NCBI RefSeq assembly: GCF_030035675.1
Contig: NC_084482.1
Location: 219,379,943-219,443,942, forward strand
Source of the DNA: Rhineura floridana
Lineage: Eukaryota > Chordata > Lepidosauria > Squamata > Rhineuridae
Direction of reading: 5' to 3'
DNA length: 64,000 nt
The notes beneath the pieces are model-generated. The model had not been told where the DNA came from. It ran no database searches and saw only the letters and a program-made list of their open reading frames with translations. Positions 1 through 11,381 of the stretch are shown here, piece after piece. Positions within the stretch are counted from its first letter, which is position 1. Each line of letters opens with the position of its first letter. Both the position numbers and the translations under genes were made by a program.

Positions 1-230
1 AATAAATGATTTAATTTGTATCCTGCCCTTCCTCCCAGCAGAACTCTTGATTCTCTCTGACTGTTTTGTGTAGTACCATGGAAATTGGGAGAGTTGTTAA
101 GCAAACATTTCTGAGTTCAGGACTATGAATTTTGTACGGTTTTGTTTTTAAAGGAGCTTATGGGAAACATCAGATTGGCATGGGGGTATTTTTGATTTAA
201 CTGGCTGGATCATGTGTTAATATCTGCCTG
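1..230 (+). repeat. Dispersed repeat A, copy 1, after a short L2-type tail
   Basis: Bases 1-46 resemble the antisense L2 tail seen elsewhere here (tttgtatcctgcccttcctc). From about 50 the sequence (ctgactgttttgtgtag, gagttcaggactatga) matches 51113-51515 on the same strand, and 1030-1160 and 53340-53590 inverted. I call this family repeat A; the class is unknown and no coding frame is seen. Confidence 0.5.
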
Positions 231-319
231 CCTGCTCTCAAATTTGTGGTCAGCAGACATAGTGCCAAGGACAGTGTCAGACCATTCAATGGTTGGTGCC
301 GGAAAGGGAGTAAAAAGGC

Positions 320-1022
320 AGACATTGCTGATCTTCTAACAAAAATATGTACCTTCTCTCAAAGACTTGCTACCGTATGGATTGGCAAATGTATTACACT
401 CTGAAAGCCAAAAGGACACAGAAGGTATCTGGGAAATCAGAGGCCTATGAGCTGTTCTGGGAAAAGTGGTGGAAAATATTATCAAAGGCAGAATTACGAA
501 ACATGGAGTGCAACACAACAATCATGGAATATGAGGACATAAGCTTTCATGCATCAGTAAGTCTTTAAAGATCAGGAAGGAGAAAGCAGGAATAAATGAA
601 CAGTTCTCCCAATGGAGGGATGTAAAAAGTGCCCCCCTGCCAATCATCAGGATTAGGACCTGTGCTTTCAAACTTGTTTCTAAATGACATGGATGTGGGG
701 TGAGAAGTGAGGTAACCAGCTTTACTATTGATATCAAGTTCAGGGTGATTAAAATAAAGAAGGATTGTGAGGAACTCCAAAAGGAACTCTCCAAGCAGGC
801 TTGGGTATTAAAGAGGAAATGCAATTAAATGTAAGCAAGTGTAAAGTGATGCAGAGAAGAAAAAATCCTAACTGAATTAGTGGTGACTGACAGGAGAGAG
901 ACCTCGAGGTCATAGAGGATGCCTCAACTAATATACTGATGTTATAGCTCTGAAATTGGTGGATTCCATCTGAGGAATCATTAAGACGGATTGAAAATAA
1001 AACTACCAATATCATAACGCCA
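320..1022 (+). mobile_element. Old CR1 LINE fragment
   Basis: Degraded CR1 reverse-transcriptase sequence on the + strand. It begins near attgctgatcttctaac (compare EIADLLTKICNLS of the intact CR1 at 24.7-27.0 kb), passes a GKVVENIIKGRITKHI-like stretch near 460-505 and an FSQW-like stretch near 598-615, and ends near atatcataacgcc, which corresponds to NIIMPL. No long frame survives. It is much more diverged than the CR1 at 13937 and lies between two inverted pieces of repeat A. Confidence 0.6.
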
Positions 1023-1029
1023 CGAGAGA

Positions 1030-1165
1030 TTTCAAAACAAAACCTTACAAAACATATAGTCCTGAACTCAGAAACACTTGCTTAACAACCCTCTCAATTT
1101 TCATGGCGATACACAAAACAGTCGGAGTTAATCAAGAGTTCAAAGTCTAAAAAGAGAGGAAAAAA
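1030..1165 (-). repeat. Dispersed repeat A, copy 2 (inverted)
   Basis: Inverted relative to 50-230 (ctgaactcagaaacacttgc, gatacacaaaacagtc). Together with copy 1 it brackets the old CR1, so 50-1165 may once have been a single inverted-repeat element opened by the LINE. Confidence 0.5.
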
Positions 1166-1168
1166 CCC

Positions 1169-1749
1169 CAGAGCCCTTTTGGACTTTTTTCTCTGAGTTC
1201 TCATAATCTGTTGAAATTCATTAAAAATCAGCCATGTTCACAGAGTACCAGTAATTCTGATACTGACCTTGCCCCATACTCTGACCTTCATCTGCTGCAG
1301 TTTAAAAGTTTAAAAAAGGCCTGGGTGGTTTTTAATTAATTTAATAAATTTTGGCTGGGACCCAAAGATAACACGGAGCATGCTCAGTAAGAACCAACTG
1401 TCAGAGTTCTAAAAGCCTCACAGCTGCTGGGCTTGCCTAATCAGGGGGCCACACCCACACCAGACTTTGATTTCATGTGAGACAGTCATGGCTTCCCTCA
1501 AAGAATCCTGGGAAGTGTAGTTTGTGAAGGGTGCTAAGAGACTCCTATTCCCCTGAGAGAATGGTTAACAGTCAGCCACTCTGATTGAAGGTCTATGAGG
1601 GGAACAGGGCGTCTCCTAGCAACTCTCAGCACCCTTCACTAACTACACTGCCCAGGATTCTTTGGGAGAAGCTGTGACTGTCCAAAGTGAAATAAAGGCC
1701 TGGTGTGGATGTGGCCAGGGAAAGCTTTGGTTTAAATTTGGGTAGGAGG
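1169..1749 (+). repeat. Direct repeat, left copy, containing a palindromic MITE
   Basis: About 580 bp that recurs in the same orientation at 5839-6632. The part 1449-1714 is a foldback: ccacacccacaccagac and tcaaagaatcctgggaagtg on the left meet their inverted forms in cccaggattctttggg and cctggtgtggatgtgg on the right. That layout fits a non-autonomous, hAT-like DNA transposon. Bases 1169-1448 are flanking sequence that is also duplicated. No coding content. Confidence 0.65.
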
Positions 1750-1904
1750 CTACATGTGTCTGCTGTAGAATAAAAAGGTGGGGGAAAGCCTGAAAAAGAA
1801 TGATTCTGTTTACAATGTTTTCCTTTTGGAAAGGAAAGGGGCTACCCTTCTGCCCAGTGCCCACCCACCCAATCTCCTCCCCTCCCACTCCCTGCCCCTT
1901 CCCT
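1750..1904. other. Unassigned spacer
   Basis: A purine-rich stretch followed by a C-rich stretch. No feature recognised. Confidence 0.4.
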
Positions 1905-2049
1905 GGGTCAGTGTTAGACTATGACCTGGGAGACCAGGGTTCAGATCCCCACAAAGCCGTGAAGCTGACTGGGTGACATTGGGCCAATCACTGCCTCTTA
2001 GCCTCAGAGAAAGACAATGGTGAAATCACCTCTGAATACCGTTTACCAT
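1905..2049 (+). mobile_element. Sauria-type tRNA SINE, 5' two thirds
   Basis: Matches the full SINE at 51148-51365: gacctgggagaccagggttc contains a B-box-like ggttcagatc, followed by gggtgacattgggccaatc and the body ending taccatgaaaac. The BovB-like tail is missing and the Vingi-like LINE follows directly, so the ATG at 2048 lies in SINE sequence. Confidence 0.7.
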
Positions 2050-2921
2050 GAAAACCAAAGTAGACAAACCAGCCATGAATGCCGTAGTCTCACATCCTCT
2101 CCCCTTGCCTCCCATACCTATTGACTTTCCTCAGTGCCAGAAGACAGGCCAACAAGACCCTCGGTCTCACATATTACACGTAACAAATTCACCTCAACGT
2201 CGACCCCCTGTTACTAAATGGGCTCTGGTTCTTAGCCGACAGAAACTTGTTTTTTCCAATTACCCTAAACCCTGGGGTTGTATTGCACTTTATGATCGTA
2301 AAATCCATCTTCTGGGAATCCTGGAAACAGTCACTCCAGGTCTTTTTTCCTTGGGAGACATTCTCCGAGTGGAATATCTATACTATAACCATTCCACGGC
2401 TCAGACAGTAGTGACTTTTAAATCGCCTGAGAAAACAAGCCAACTATTTAAAAACAGAAGCACCCTTCACCCAAGTGGCACTACAATAGCAAGATATTTC
2501 GAAAATTTTGCCCCCCCACAACCATTACTCAGTTGCTCCTCCTTACCATCAAAAAAACCCCTGGACAGTCCCTCTTCATGTACCTGTGGAGAACCTAATA
2601 ACATTGGATGACGTTATGATATCGCCTCCATCTCCTTGTGTGTTGTGTCCTCCGGCAGCCCCTGAGCAATTACCTATTGATCTTGACTTAAACCTTAGAT
2701 CAAGGAGTGCTGTTGGTAACAATGGGCTCTATGATGAAGAAATAAAATTATTCGAAGCCTATGCTTCGCTTCCGCCTGCAACTCAAACAGACAAAATTTG
2801 GAGACTGCAAAGATTAATTACCCAATTAAAGCAATTGCCGAATGGGGGGCCCCTTAATGAAACCCAGAACCTCCAGCTACTACAGGGGACAGTGCAAATT
2901 TCCTCTACCCCGACTCAGTGA
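2048..2921 (+). pseudogene. LINE ORF1-like region
   Basis: Two overlapping open stretches, 2048-2611 (187 codons) and 2508-2921 (137 codons) in another frame, look like one broken ORF1. The first contains PVTKWALVLSRQ, then YDRKIHLLGILE and an aromatic-rich segment. The second has an acidic, leucine-containing end (LYDEEIKLFEAYASLPP, then WRLQRLITQLKQL) that could form a helix. I do not recognise a named RNA-binding fold. The first ATG falls in the upstream SINE, so the true start is uncertain. Its role would be nucleic-acid binding in the LINE particle (inference from position). Confidence 0.45.
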
Positions 2922-3301
2922 CCAAGAGGCTCAGAGAGCAACTGCTACAGCCCTTGCTCAACTCTAGCGGAAATTAATCTTCCAGCAATGAAGACAACTG
3001 AACCTTTCATAGAGAAAAATCAGGCTCATTTACCTTTAAGGACAACAGCAACATCAAGCTCTTCATCTATCTGGACAGATATGAGATGGCTAAATCCAAA
3101 CAAGGAAGGCTCTCCGCAAAAAGCCGGCCCTCTTCAAGGCTCTTTCCCAGCTCAGATACCCATATCCAATGTCTGCCACATGGATGCAATTTCAGAAAAA
3201 ATTGAACCTCTAGTGACTGAAATATCTCCAACCACTAGTCACTCTTGTATCCAGAAAATTTCCACAACCCATCAGCTCATGCGAGGTAATCCTACTAAGC
3301 C

Positions 3302-4385
3302 TTGACTAGAGTCCACCAGTTCAGCTTCCCGGCTGAGATTTCTTACTTGGAATATCGCAGATGGAAGTCTAAGAAAACAGATCCTTCCTTTTCGGACTAC
3401 CTAAACAAGCACAACGTTATCTTTCTCCAGGAAACTTGGTGTACTGAGACACTAGAACTTGACGGCTTCTCCGTCTATTCGATGGCAGCTACTCCTAGTG
3501 ACAAAGGCGGCCGCCCCAAAGGTGGCCTGAGTCTGCTGACCGCTACAAACCTTAGAGCCCGTGCCACTTCCTTAGACTACCTGCCAGGCCTCGCAATGTC
3601 CTTAGTCCTTAAGTTCCCTTCGATATGCTTGTTATTAATAAATGTTTACCTTCCTCCAACCCGCCAAAGAAGCCGAATTAGCAAAATCTTCCATATATAG
3701 ATAAGCACACATTGCTCCACCCCCAGGCAAGATGGTGTTAGCGGGTGACTTCAACGCTAGATTAGGCCCTAGTGATGATGCTCTGTATGCTCATTTTCAC
3801 AAAGTCCCCCTTGCTCCGGATGAACTTCCTTTTCTGCCAACTCGTCATTTTAAAGACCCGGGTTTTAACTATGCTGGTCTCTGCCTCATAAAATCACTTT
3901 TTAGACTGAACCTTGTTTTAGGAAATGGATCCGCGAAAGGTGATAATAACGGTGAATTTACCTATCTATCCAGCCTAGGAGCCTCAACAATAGATTTCTT
4001 TATTGTATCCATAGACCTCTTCAGTAAAATTTTAAGATGCACGGTCAGTGATCGCCCAGACAGCGATCACCTCCCCCTGACTTTGCTGATAGGCTGTGAC
4101 TCTTGTATCTCCTGCACCAATCAACCTATAACGTTGGATATGACTCCAGATGTAAGAGCTTTGCGCGTTAGATGGACGCAAAAAGTGGAAAAGAACCTGA
4201 AATCCTTACTGTACTCGCATCACTTCCTCCGTTGTCGTGAACAGCTTTTAACGGCTGATCCTGGAGAACCAATGTTAGTTGCATACCAGGAATTCATCGT
4301 GGATGTACAAGTCTGCCTGACCTCCCACCTAGCGGCAAAGTCCGCCACTTGTCCTCGAGTCTCCAAATCATGGTTTGATAAGTAG
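3302..4385 (+). pseudogene. LINE endonuclease domain (APE type)
   Basis: Endonuclease motifs are spread over two frames. RFLTWNIADGS near 3336 is the start of the fold, NVIFLQETW near 3415 carries the catalytic glutamate motif, GDFNARLG near 3745 the DxN motif, and SDHLPLT near 4068 the terminal aspartate-histidine. Family knowledge: this domain nicks target DNA to prime reverse transcription. Frame changes near 3400 and 3700 and a stop at 4383 break it. Codon 3302 is only the frame start, not a credible initiation site. Confidence 0.65.
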
Positions 4386-4394
4386 TGTGTTAAT

Positions 4395-5180
4395 TTGAAG
4401 AAACTGCTTGTAGAAAAATACAGGGAATATAGATTTTATGATCTGCCAGGTCTTCCAGCTGAGTGCCTTGCTTTAAAAAAGGAATATAAACTTCTAATTA
4501 AAAAAAAAAAAACAGCCCAGATTAATCTTTGGCAGTCTCTGATTGCCGCCTCCAGGTCTAGAAACACGTCTGTTTTCTGGAAGCTTGTGTCTGGGGGATG
4601 GGTAAATGAGACCACTGCAGTGATTTACCATATCCCGGCAAATACATGGGAGTCATACTTTCGGGATATTTTCTCCTCTTGCCTATCAAGAAGAAAAAGG
4701 GCAGAGATACCGCCAACTGAACTACCAACTTGGCCCCCAGTCTCTGTTAGTGAAATAAATTCCCTAATTGCTCGTTTGAAACCGCATAAAGCACCAGGGC
4801 CCGATAATATTATTCCAGAAGTAATTAAAGCTAATTCTGAGTGGTGGGCCCCGGTCCTAGCAACCCTTTTCACAAGTACTGACCAAACCCTTGGCATTCC
4901 AGAAGATTGGAGCTACGCCACTGTCATCCCAATTTATAAAAAGGGCAGTCGGTCGGATCCAGCTAACTATAGGCCTATTACTCTCCTGAACATCCTGAGT
5001 AAGCTATATGCTAGCCACTTACTGACTAAGCTTCAGTCTTGGATGGAACAGGAAAATATCTTGGAGGAGGAACAAGCTGTCTTTGTGCTACAACATCTCA
5101 TAGAAAAATACTCTGCCAAGCCAGGAGGATCCCTTTATGACGCCTTCATCGACTTTAAGGCGGCATTCGACTCCATCTAG
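4395..5180 (+). pseudogene. LINE reverse transcriptase, N-terminal part
   Basis: A 261-codon frame with HKAPGPDNIIPEVIK, an IPEDWSYATVIPIYKKGS stretch, NYRPITLLNILSKLY and FKAAFDSI, the early RT blocks of LINEs. Between EEEQA and LQHLIEKY the usual glycine/arginine loop is missing, which suggests a small deletion near 5078. The frame stops at 5178-5180 after FDSI, and the catalytic aspartate block never appears. The coding sequence resumes in the C-terminal domain, so a deletion of several hundred codons is inferred. Confidence 0.7.
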
Positions 5181-5254
5181 GCTTCTCTCCCCAAAATATT
5201 TTAGCCTCCAGACCATCTAAGGATCTGGCGGATATTACGCAGAGAATCTTTGAT

Positions 5255-5716
5255 ATGGAATTCCAACACCTTTTATCTCTTATCGACTATAATTTTGTTT
5301 TTAATCCACTTTTAAAGCCTTTGTCCCTGGCGCAGTATTTAATCTCTCTCCATACTCCTAGGCTCAGAAAGGCATTCGCACTGGCCAAATATAATGTTCT
5401 TCCATCTGCTCTCTTAGAGGGAAGGTACCGTAAAACTCCCCTTGCTGAACATTATTGCCCATGCGATACAGGGGCTATTGAGACTGCAAACCATGTTTTA
5501 CTAGAATGTATATTTTATAATGATCTCCACAGACGATTTATTACCCCTCTTCTTCAGAATTTGCCGGGTAAGGACATAACTTCCTATGTGCATTATTTTT
5601 TTGCAGACACAGATTCTTGTAATACATATAAGGTCGCAAATTTTTTTGCTGCAGCAATTGACTTACGCAAAGTACTTATAAGCCAGGGACCGCCGCACCT
5701 TGCAGCATCTGCCTAA
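5255..5716 (+). pseudogene. LINE C-terminal domain
   Basis: A 153-codon remnant. RLRKAFALAKYNVLPSALL is followed by a zinc-knuckle-like run, CPCDTGAIETANHVLLEC, with cysteine and histidine spacing like that at the C terminus of I/Ingi/Vingi-group LINEs. It ends in an alpha-helical, phenylalanine-rich tail. It directly follows the deleted RT. Confidence 0.55.
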
Positions 5717-5838
5717 ATATCTTGTATATGCATACTTTTAGTGGCTACTGTATAGTTAACCCTGTTTTGTAATACCTATGTCTGTCTGTATGATATATCT
5801 TTCTGGTCATTGACCGTAATAAACTTACTATTACTATT

Positions 5839-6632
5839 CAGAGCCCTTTTGGACTTTTCTCTGCCAGAGTTCTCATAATCTGTTGAAATTCATTAAAAAT
5901 CGGCCATGTTCACAGAGTACCTGTAATCCTAATACTGACCTTGCCCCATACTCTGACCTTCATCTACTGCAGTTTAAAAGTTAAAAAAAAAGCTTGGCTG
6001 ATCTTTAATTAATTTAAGACATTTTGTCTGGAAGCCTATGATAACGCGGGGCATGCTCAGTAAGGACCAACTGTCAGTGTTCTAAAAGCCTCACAGCTGC
6101 CGGGCTTGGCTAATAAGAGGGCCACACCCACACCAGACTTGATTTCACTTGAGACAGTCATAGCTTCCCTCAGAGAATCCTGGGAAGTGTAGTTTGTGAA
6201 GGGTACTGAGAGGAGACTCCTGTTCCACTGAGAGAGCTGTAGCGGCCAGAGTGGTTGAACAGTCAGCCACTCAGATTGAAGGTCTGTGAGAGGAACAGGG
6301 CGTCTCCTAGCAACTCTCAGCACCCTTCACTAACTACACTTCCCAGGATTCTTTGAGAGAAGCCATGATTGGCTTTGAGCCATGCCTTTGAGAGAAGCCA
6401 TGATAAATTCTTTTAAATTGTTTTTAAAAGATGTGTTTTTAAATTTGTATATTTGTTTTTCATGTTTTTAGTTATTGTAAACCACCCAGAGAGCTTTGGC
6501 TATGGGGCGGTATATAAATACACTAAATAAATAGATAAATAGATAACGATTGTCCAAAATGTAATAGAGGCCTGGTGTGGATGTCACCAGGGACAGCTTG
6601 GTTTTAAATTTGGGTGGGAGGTAGGGTTGCCA
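5839..6632 (+). repeat. Direct repeat, right copy, MITE with an L2 tail inserted
   Basis: Same sequence as 1169-1749 in the same orientation. The palindromic MITE spans about 6122-6585. An L2-type 3' end (gtaaaccacccagagagctt, then aaataaatagataaatag, 6400-6550) interrupts its right arm. A short duplication, ctttgagagaagccatgat, appears at 6353 and 6387 next to the insertion. Confidence 0.65.
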
Positions 6633-6797
6633 GGTTCAGGGCCTGAGACTGATCCTGTATCTTTAGGAGAAGAGAAAGTCAGCCAAGTGCAGGTGTTTTT
6701 GCAACACTGGAATGGGAAAAACCACAAGGTAGAATTCTCCCTTCCCCAAGCACAACTTTGAAAGATACAGAAGACATCTTGGTTGCCAGGCTCAGCC
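6632..6797. mobile_element. MITE with AGGGTTGCCAGG ends
   Basis: Begins agggttgccaggttcagg and ends in the inverted form, ttggttgccaggctcagcctgg. It is non-coding. The layout is that of a short non-autonomous DNA transposon. Confidence 0.6.
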
Positions 6798-7382
<585 letters not shown>

Positions 7383-8722
7383 GACTAATACGCAAAAAAA
7401 CCTTGCAGTTTAAGAATGTACCTATAGCCCACAGATATTTCTACCAAACTTTTAAAAGCAGGGAAATTGGGCAGCTATAGTGAATGCACCAGGGGAGCAG
7501 GAGACCTGAACTCCTCTCTGAGATATTGTACTGCCTTACAAAGTTGTCAAAATGCAAACACCATTTGGGTTGGTCTTTCACAGTCCAATCCACTTGCTGT
7601 GTAGCTTGGAAGAATTTGGTAACATGTGCCTCTGAGCATATGGTGAATGGTGGCAACACCTGTAATCAGCCCAAATAACAGAAAGAAGATATGTCCTGTG
7701 CTGATTTTGTTTTAGCCTGTACGAAGCAACATTATTAAGACAGTTGATATAGTTGAGATGGTCACTTTAAATATGTCTGATTTACTTTGCAATTTTAGTG
7801 AAGTTTCCTAAAGGAAATCATTTTCTTTTGCTTTTGTTTCTATGAATATGTGAAGTACAGCAACACTTTGCAAAATTTATACTAAAAAAACTCCAAACAT
7901 AATTGTGGAATAATGGCACTGACGTCTGCAAAATAGTCTCCAGTGAACCTCAGAAGTATCTCAATTTGCACAAGATAAAACAGTGGGAGGTGAAATATAT
8001 TCTAGCAAAATTCTAGACGTGCTCTATGTTTTTAATTGATCATGAACACCTTGCCTTAAATAAAGTGGTTTAAACATAGCAGGCTGAAAACATGCATCCT
8101 CTTTTTTCCAACAATTAGAGTCATTGCTAAAGTAGCGGCATATTGTGATCAGTCTGATCAAACTGCAGTTTCAGATTCAACTGTTAATGCACCCAAAATA
8201 GAAACAGAAGATAACTTCCAATATAAAACACAAAAGGTTGTCTTCACCATCACATGACAATGACCAATAAAAAGGCTCTGAAATTAATAAAAATACATTT
8301 GACACAGATTTCTAGGATGAATAAGGAGGGGGGAAATTTTCTGGTTTAGATTCTCTGTAGAAACATTAGTAACACAGGAAAGAAGCAAAGTAAGAAGAAC
8401 ACCAACAAACATACAAAAATATAATTATCCATCTTTGGAGATGGCAGGTGTTGCCACCACTCACCATATGCTCAGAGGCGCATGTTACCAAATTCTTCCA
8501 AACTACACAGCAAGTGGATTAGACTGTGAAAGACCAACCAAAATGGTGTTTGCATTTTGACAACTTTGTAGGGCAGTCCAGTATCTCAGAGAGGAGGTCA
8601 GGTCTCCTGCTCCCCTGGTGCATTCACTATAGCTGCCCAATTTCCCTACTTTTTAAAGTTTGGTAGAAATATCTGTGGGCTATAGGTACATTCTTAAACT
8701 GCAAGTTTTCTGCGTATTAGTG
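7383..8722. mobile_element. Long-TIR DNA element T1, copy 1
   Basis: About 1.34 kb with inverted arms of roughly 280 bp. The left end gactaatacgcaaaaaaacc, then ctatagcccacagatattt, recurs inverted at the right end, tgcgtattagtg. The last internal arm motif, gaatttggtaacatgtgcct, faces tgttaccaaattcttccaa. The interior is AT-rich with no coding frame. A second copy lies at 18905-27494 and a lone right arm at 15727-15832. The ends read CACTA in the other copies; superfamily unresolved. Confidence 0.75.
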
Positions 8723-8739
8723 AATACACATCTAAGTCG

Positions 8740-8915
8740 TGATCCTACTTGGAATGCTGTCTACAGTTCTGCTCGCGTGACCACATAAATAGTATTCTAG
8801 AGGTGGAAAAGGTAGAGAAATGGGCAACCAAAATGATCAAGGGTCGCAACATTTCAGAATTTTTGCTGTAGAAAAAAAGCTTAGAGGACCCACAATAGAA
8901 GTGTAAGATCACACA
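8740..8915 (+). mobile_element. Old CR1 fragment
   Basis: Resembles the CR1 region coding LEYCVQFWS and VQKRATRMIKG (tggaatgctgtctacagttc, then gcaaccaaaatgatcaaggg). Short and decayed. Confidence 0.5.
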
Positions 8916-8924
8916 GACCTTTAA

Positions 8925-9080
8925 AGCACATGCAACACAAATGTAAAGCACACGGCTTCCCCCAATGAATCCTGGAGAATAGTTTTTCCTCACTGTGCTA
9001 CATTCCCAGCGCCCTTAATAAACTACAACTCCCAGGACTCTTTGGAGGAAGCCACATGCTTTCAATGTACACTGTGGATG
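8925..9080. mobile_element. Palindromic MITE, hAT-like
   Basis: aaagcacacggcttccccca faces tttggaggaagccacatgct across a short loop (caggactctttggagg inverted). The ggcttcccccaaagaatcctgg type of core is shared with the MITE at 1449-1714. Confidence 0.55.
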
Positions 9081-9300
9081 TGCCATAAAGGGGTGTGGTG
9101 TGGAGAATCATGGATAACACCCTCTGATTTAGTAGGGAATTTACACCTGGTGTAGGAAGAGGGAGCGGGAAGAAGCGCCCACCAATTTGCACCCATTTCA
9201 GGAAAAATGTCACTCGCTAAACAGTTTGTATGCCGGGCTACCCTAAAACAAGGAGGGCAAGGCCACATTTCTGCTTTCCTGAATTAAACAGTGACTCCAC
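9081..9300. other. Unassigned spacer
   Basis: Moderately GC-rich, no frame or repeat recognised. Confidence 0.3.
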
Positions 9301-10742
9301 CATCAAGAATAACAGTAAATATATGCAACCAAAATAATCAGGCTTCTGATATTATCATAAATGCATAGAAGTTGTATAATCATAAAAATAAGTAACTGGG
9401 GGTGCCCATCCCAAGATCTGCTCTGGGCCAGGACAAATCATACACCCCAAGAAAGGGGAGGATGTCCTCTACAAGATGCCACTGCATCCTGCCTGGCCCA
9501 GAGCTTCTGCTGGGCGCAGGGCACGGATGATAGCATCTATGCACAACCAAAATGGACAAAAAGAGGCAGAGAGAAATAAGGAACTGGGGATGCCCACCCC
9601 AAAATCTGCTCTGGCCAGGATGCATCATACACCCCTGGAAAGGGAAATGTGTCCTATATAACATACCAGTGTGTCCCACCTGGCCCAGAGCTTCTCTTTG
9701 GCGCAGGGCACGAATAAGGACATCTACAGAAAACCAAAATGGACAAAAACACTCAGGAAAAAATATGTAACTGAGGGTGTCCACCCCAAGATCTGCTCTG
9801 GGCCAGGACGAATCATACACCTCAAGAAAGGGGAGGATGTCCTCTACAAGATGCCAGTGCATCCTGCCTGGCCCAGAGCTTCTGCTGGGCACAGTGCACG
9901 AATAATAGCATCTATGCACAACCAAAATGGACAAAAAGAGGCAGAGAGAAATAAGGAAGTGGGGATGCCCACCCCAAAATCTGCTCTGGCCAGGATGCAT
10001 CATACACCCCTGGAAAGGGAAGGGTGTCCTCTATAACATACCAGTGTGTCCCACCTGGCCCAGAGCTTCTCTTTGGCGCAGGGCATGAATAAGGACATCT
10101 ACAGAAAACCAAAATGGACAAAAACACTCAAGAAAAAATATGTAACTGACGGTGCCCACCCCAAAATCTGCTCTGGGCCAGGACGAATCATACACCTCAG
10201 GAAAGGGGAGGGCGTCCCCTATAACATACTAGTGTGTCCCACCTGGCCCAGAGCTTCTGTTGGGTGCACGACACGAATAATGGCATCTATGGAAAACCAA
10301 ACTAGACAAAAACACTGAGGAAAAAATAAGTAACTGGGAGAGCCCACCCCAAAATCTCCTCTGGGCCAGGACAAATCATACACCCCATGAAAGGGAGAGT
10401 GTCCTCTATAACATATCAGTGCATCCCACCTAGCCCAGAGCTTCTGTTGGACACAGGGCATGAATAATGGCATCTATGCCAAACAAAAATGGACAAAAAC
10501 ATGCAGAAAAAAATAAGTAACTGTGGTGCCCACCCCAACATCTGTTCTGGGCCAGGACAAATCATATACCCCAGGATAGGGGAGGGTGTATTCTATGAGA
10601 TGCCCATCTTTCCCAGCTAAAATAATGAAGAGTCAATAGGGGACAAGATGTAATTTGCAGTGACCAAAATCTGCTGTAGGCTATGAAAAATCATTCACTT
10701 GAGCAAAGTGGATATTGTCCTCTGTGAGATGCCACTGCCTGG
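9301..10742 (+). repeat. Satellite palindrome, left arm (188-bp units)
   Basis: Bases 9301-9390 are a unique arm end (tcaagaataacagtaaatat). Then come about seven units of roughly 188 bp, starting near 9391, 9577, 9766, 9954, 10140, 10329 and 10517, with a degenerate eighth to 10742. Each carries aagtaactgggggtgcccac, a catacaccccaggaaagggg stretch, cctggcccagagcttct and aaccaaaatggacaaaaa. Units 1+2 and 3+4 resemble each other more than their neighbours, a dimeric higher-order period of about 375 bp. Non-coding; long frames across it are by-products of the period. Confidence 0.9.
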
Positions 10743-11381
10743 AATGGTTTTTCTTGTGGGCCCCCAGTTACTTATTTTTTTCAGTGAGTTTTTGTCTATT
10801 TTGGTTTTCTGTAGATGCCCTTATTCGTGCCCTGCACCCAGGAGAAGCTCTGGGCTAGGCAGGACACACTGGTATGTTATAGAGGACACCCTCCCCTTTC
10901 TTGGGGTGTATGATTTGTCCTAGCCCAGAGCACACTTTGGGGTGGGCACCCCCAGTTACTTATTTTTTCCTTCATGTTTTTGTCTATCTTGGTTTTGAGT
11001 AGATGCCCTCATCCGTGCCCTGCACCCAGTCGAAGCTCTGGGCTGGATGGCATGCATTGGTATCTCCTAGAGGACACCCTCCCCTTTCCTGGGGTATATG
11101 ATTTCTCCTGGCCCACAACAGATGTTTGGGTGGGCACCCCTAGTTACTTATTTTTTCCTCCATGTGTTTGTCTATTTTGGTTTATGTAGATGCCCTCATC
11201 CGTGCCCTATGCGCAACAGATCTGCACCAGATGGGACGCACTGGAATCTCATAGATGACACCCTCCCCATTCCTGGGGTACATGATTTGTCCTGGCCCAG
11301 AGCTGATCGCAGGGTGGGCACCCCCGGTTACTTATATTTTCTTTCGTGTTTTTGTCTATCTTGGTTTTGTAGCTCCACCGA
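10743..11381 (-). repeat. Satellite palindrome, right arm (188-bp units, inverted)
   Basis: Orientation flips near 10743. Unit boundaries fall near 10765, 10953, 11141 and 11326, each reading cacccccagttacttatttt, the inverse of the left-arm units. The array is cut at 11381 by a CR1 and resumes at 12742. Confidence 0.9.

Larger units (their letters stand above)
2048..5836 (+). mobile_element. Vingi/Ingi-like LINE, internally deleted
   Basis: A non-LTR retrotransposon of about 3.8 kb. Parts in order: an ORF1-like region (about 2048-2920), a proline/threonine-rich linker (2988-3305), an APE-type endonuclease (3330-4150), the N-terminal part of a reverse transcriptase (4395-5180) and a C-terminal zinc-knuckle-like domain (5255-5716). 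A short AT-rich 3' end follows, with gaccgtaataaacttac near 5811. The catalytic FADD/YADD part of the RT is absent and several frame changes and stops are present, so it cannot move itself. Family assignment rests on the C-terminal domain and overall layout, by eye. Confidence 0.65.
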
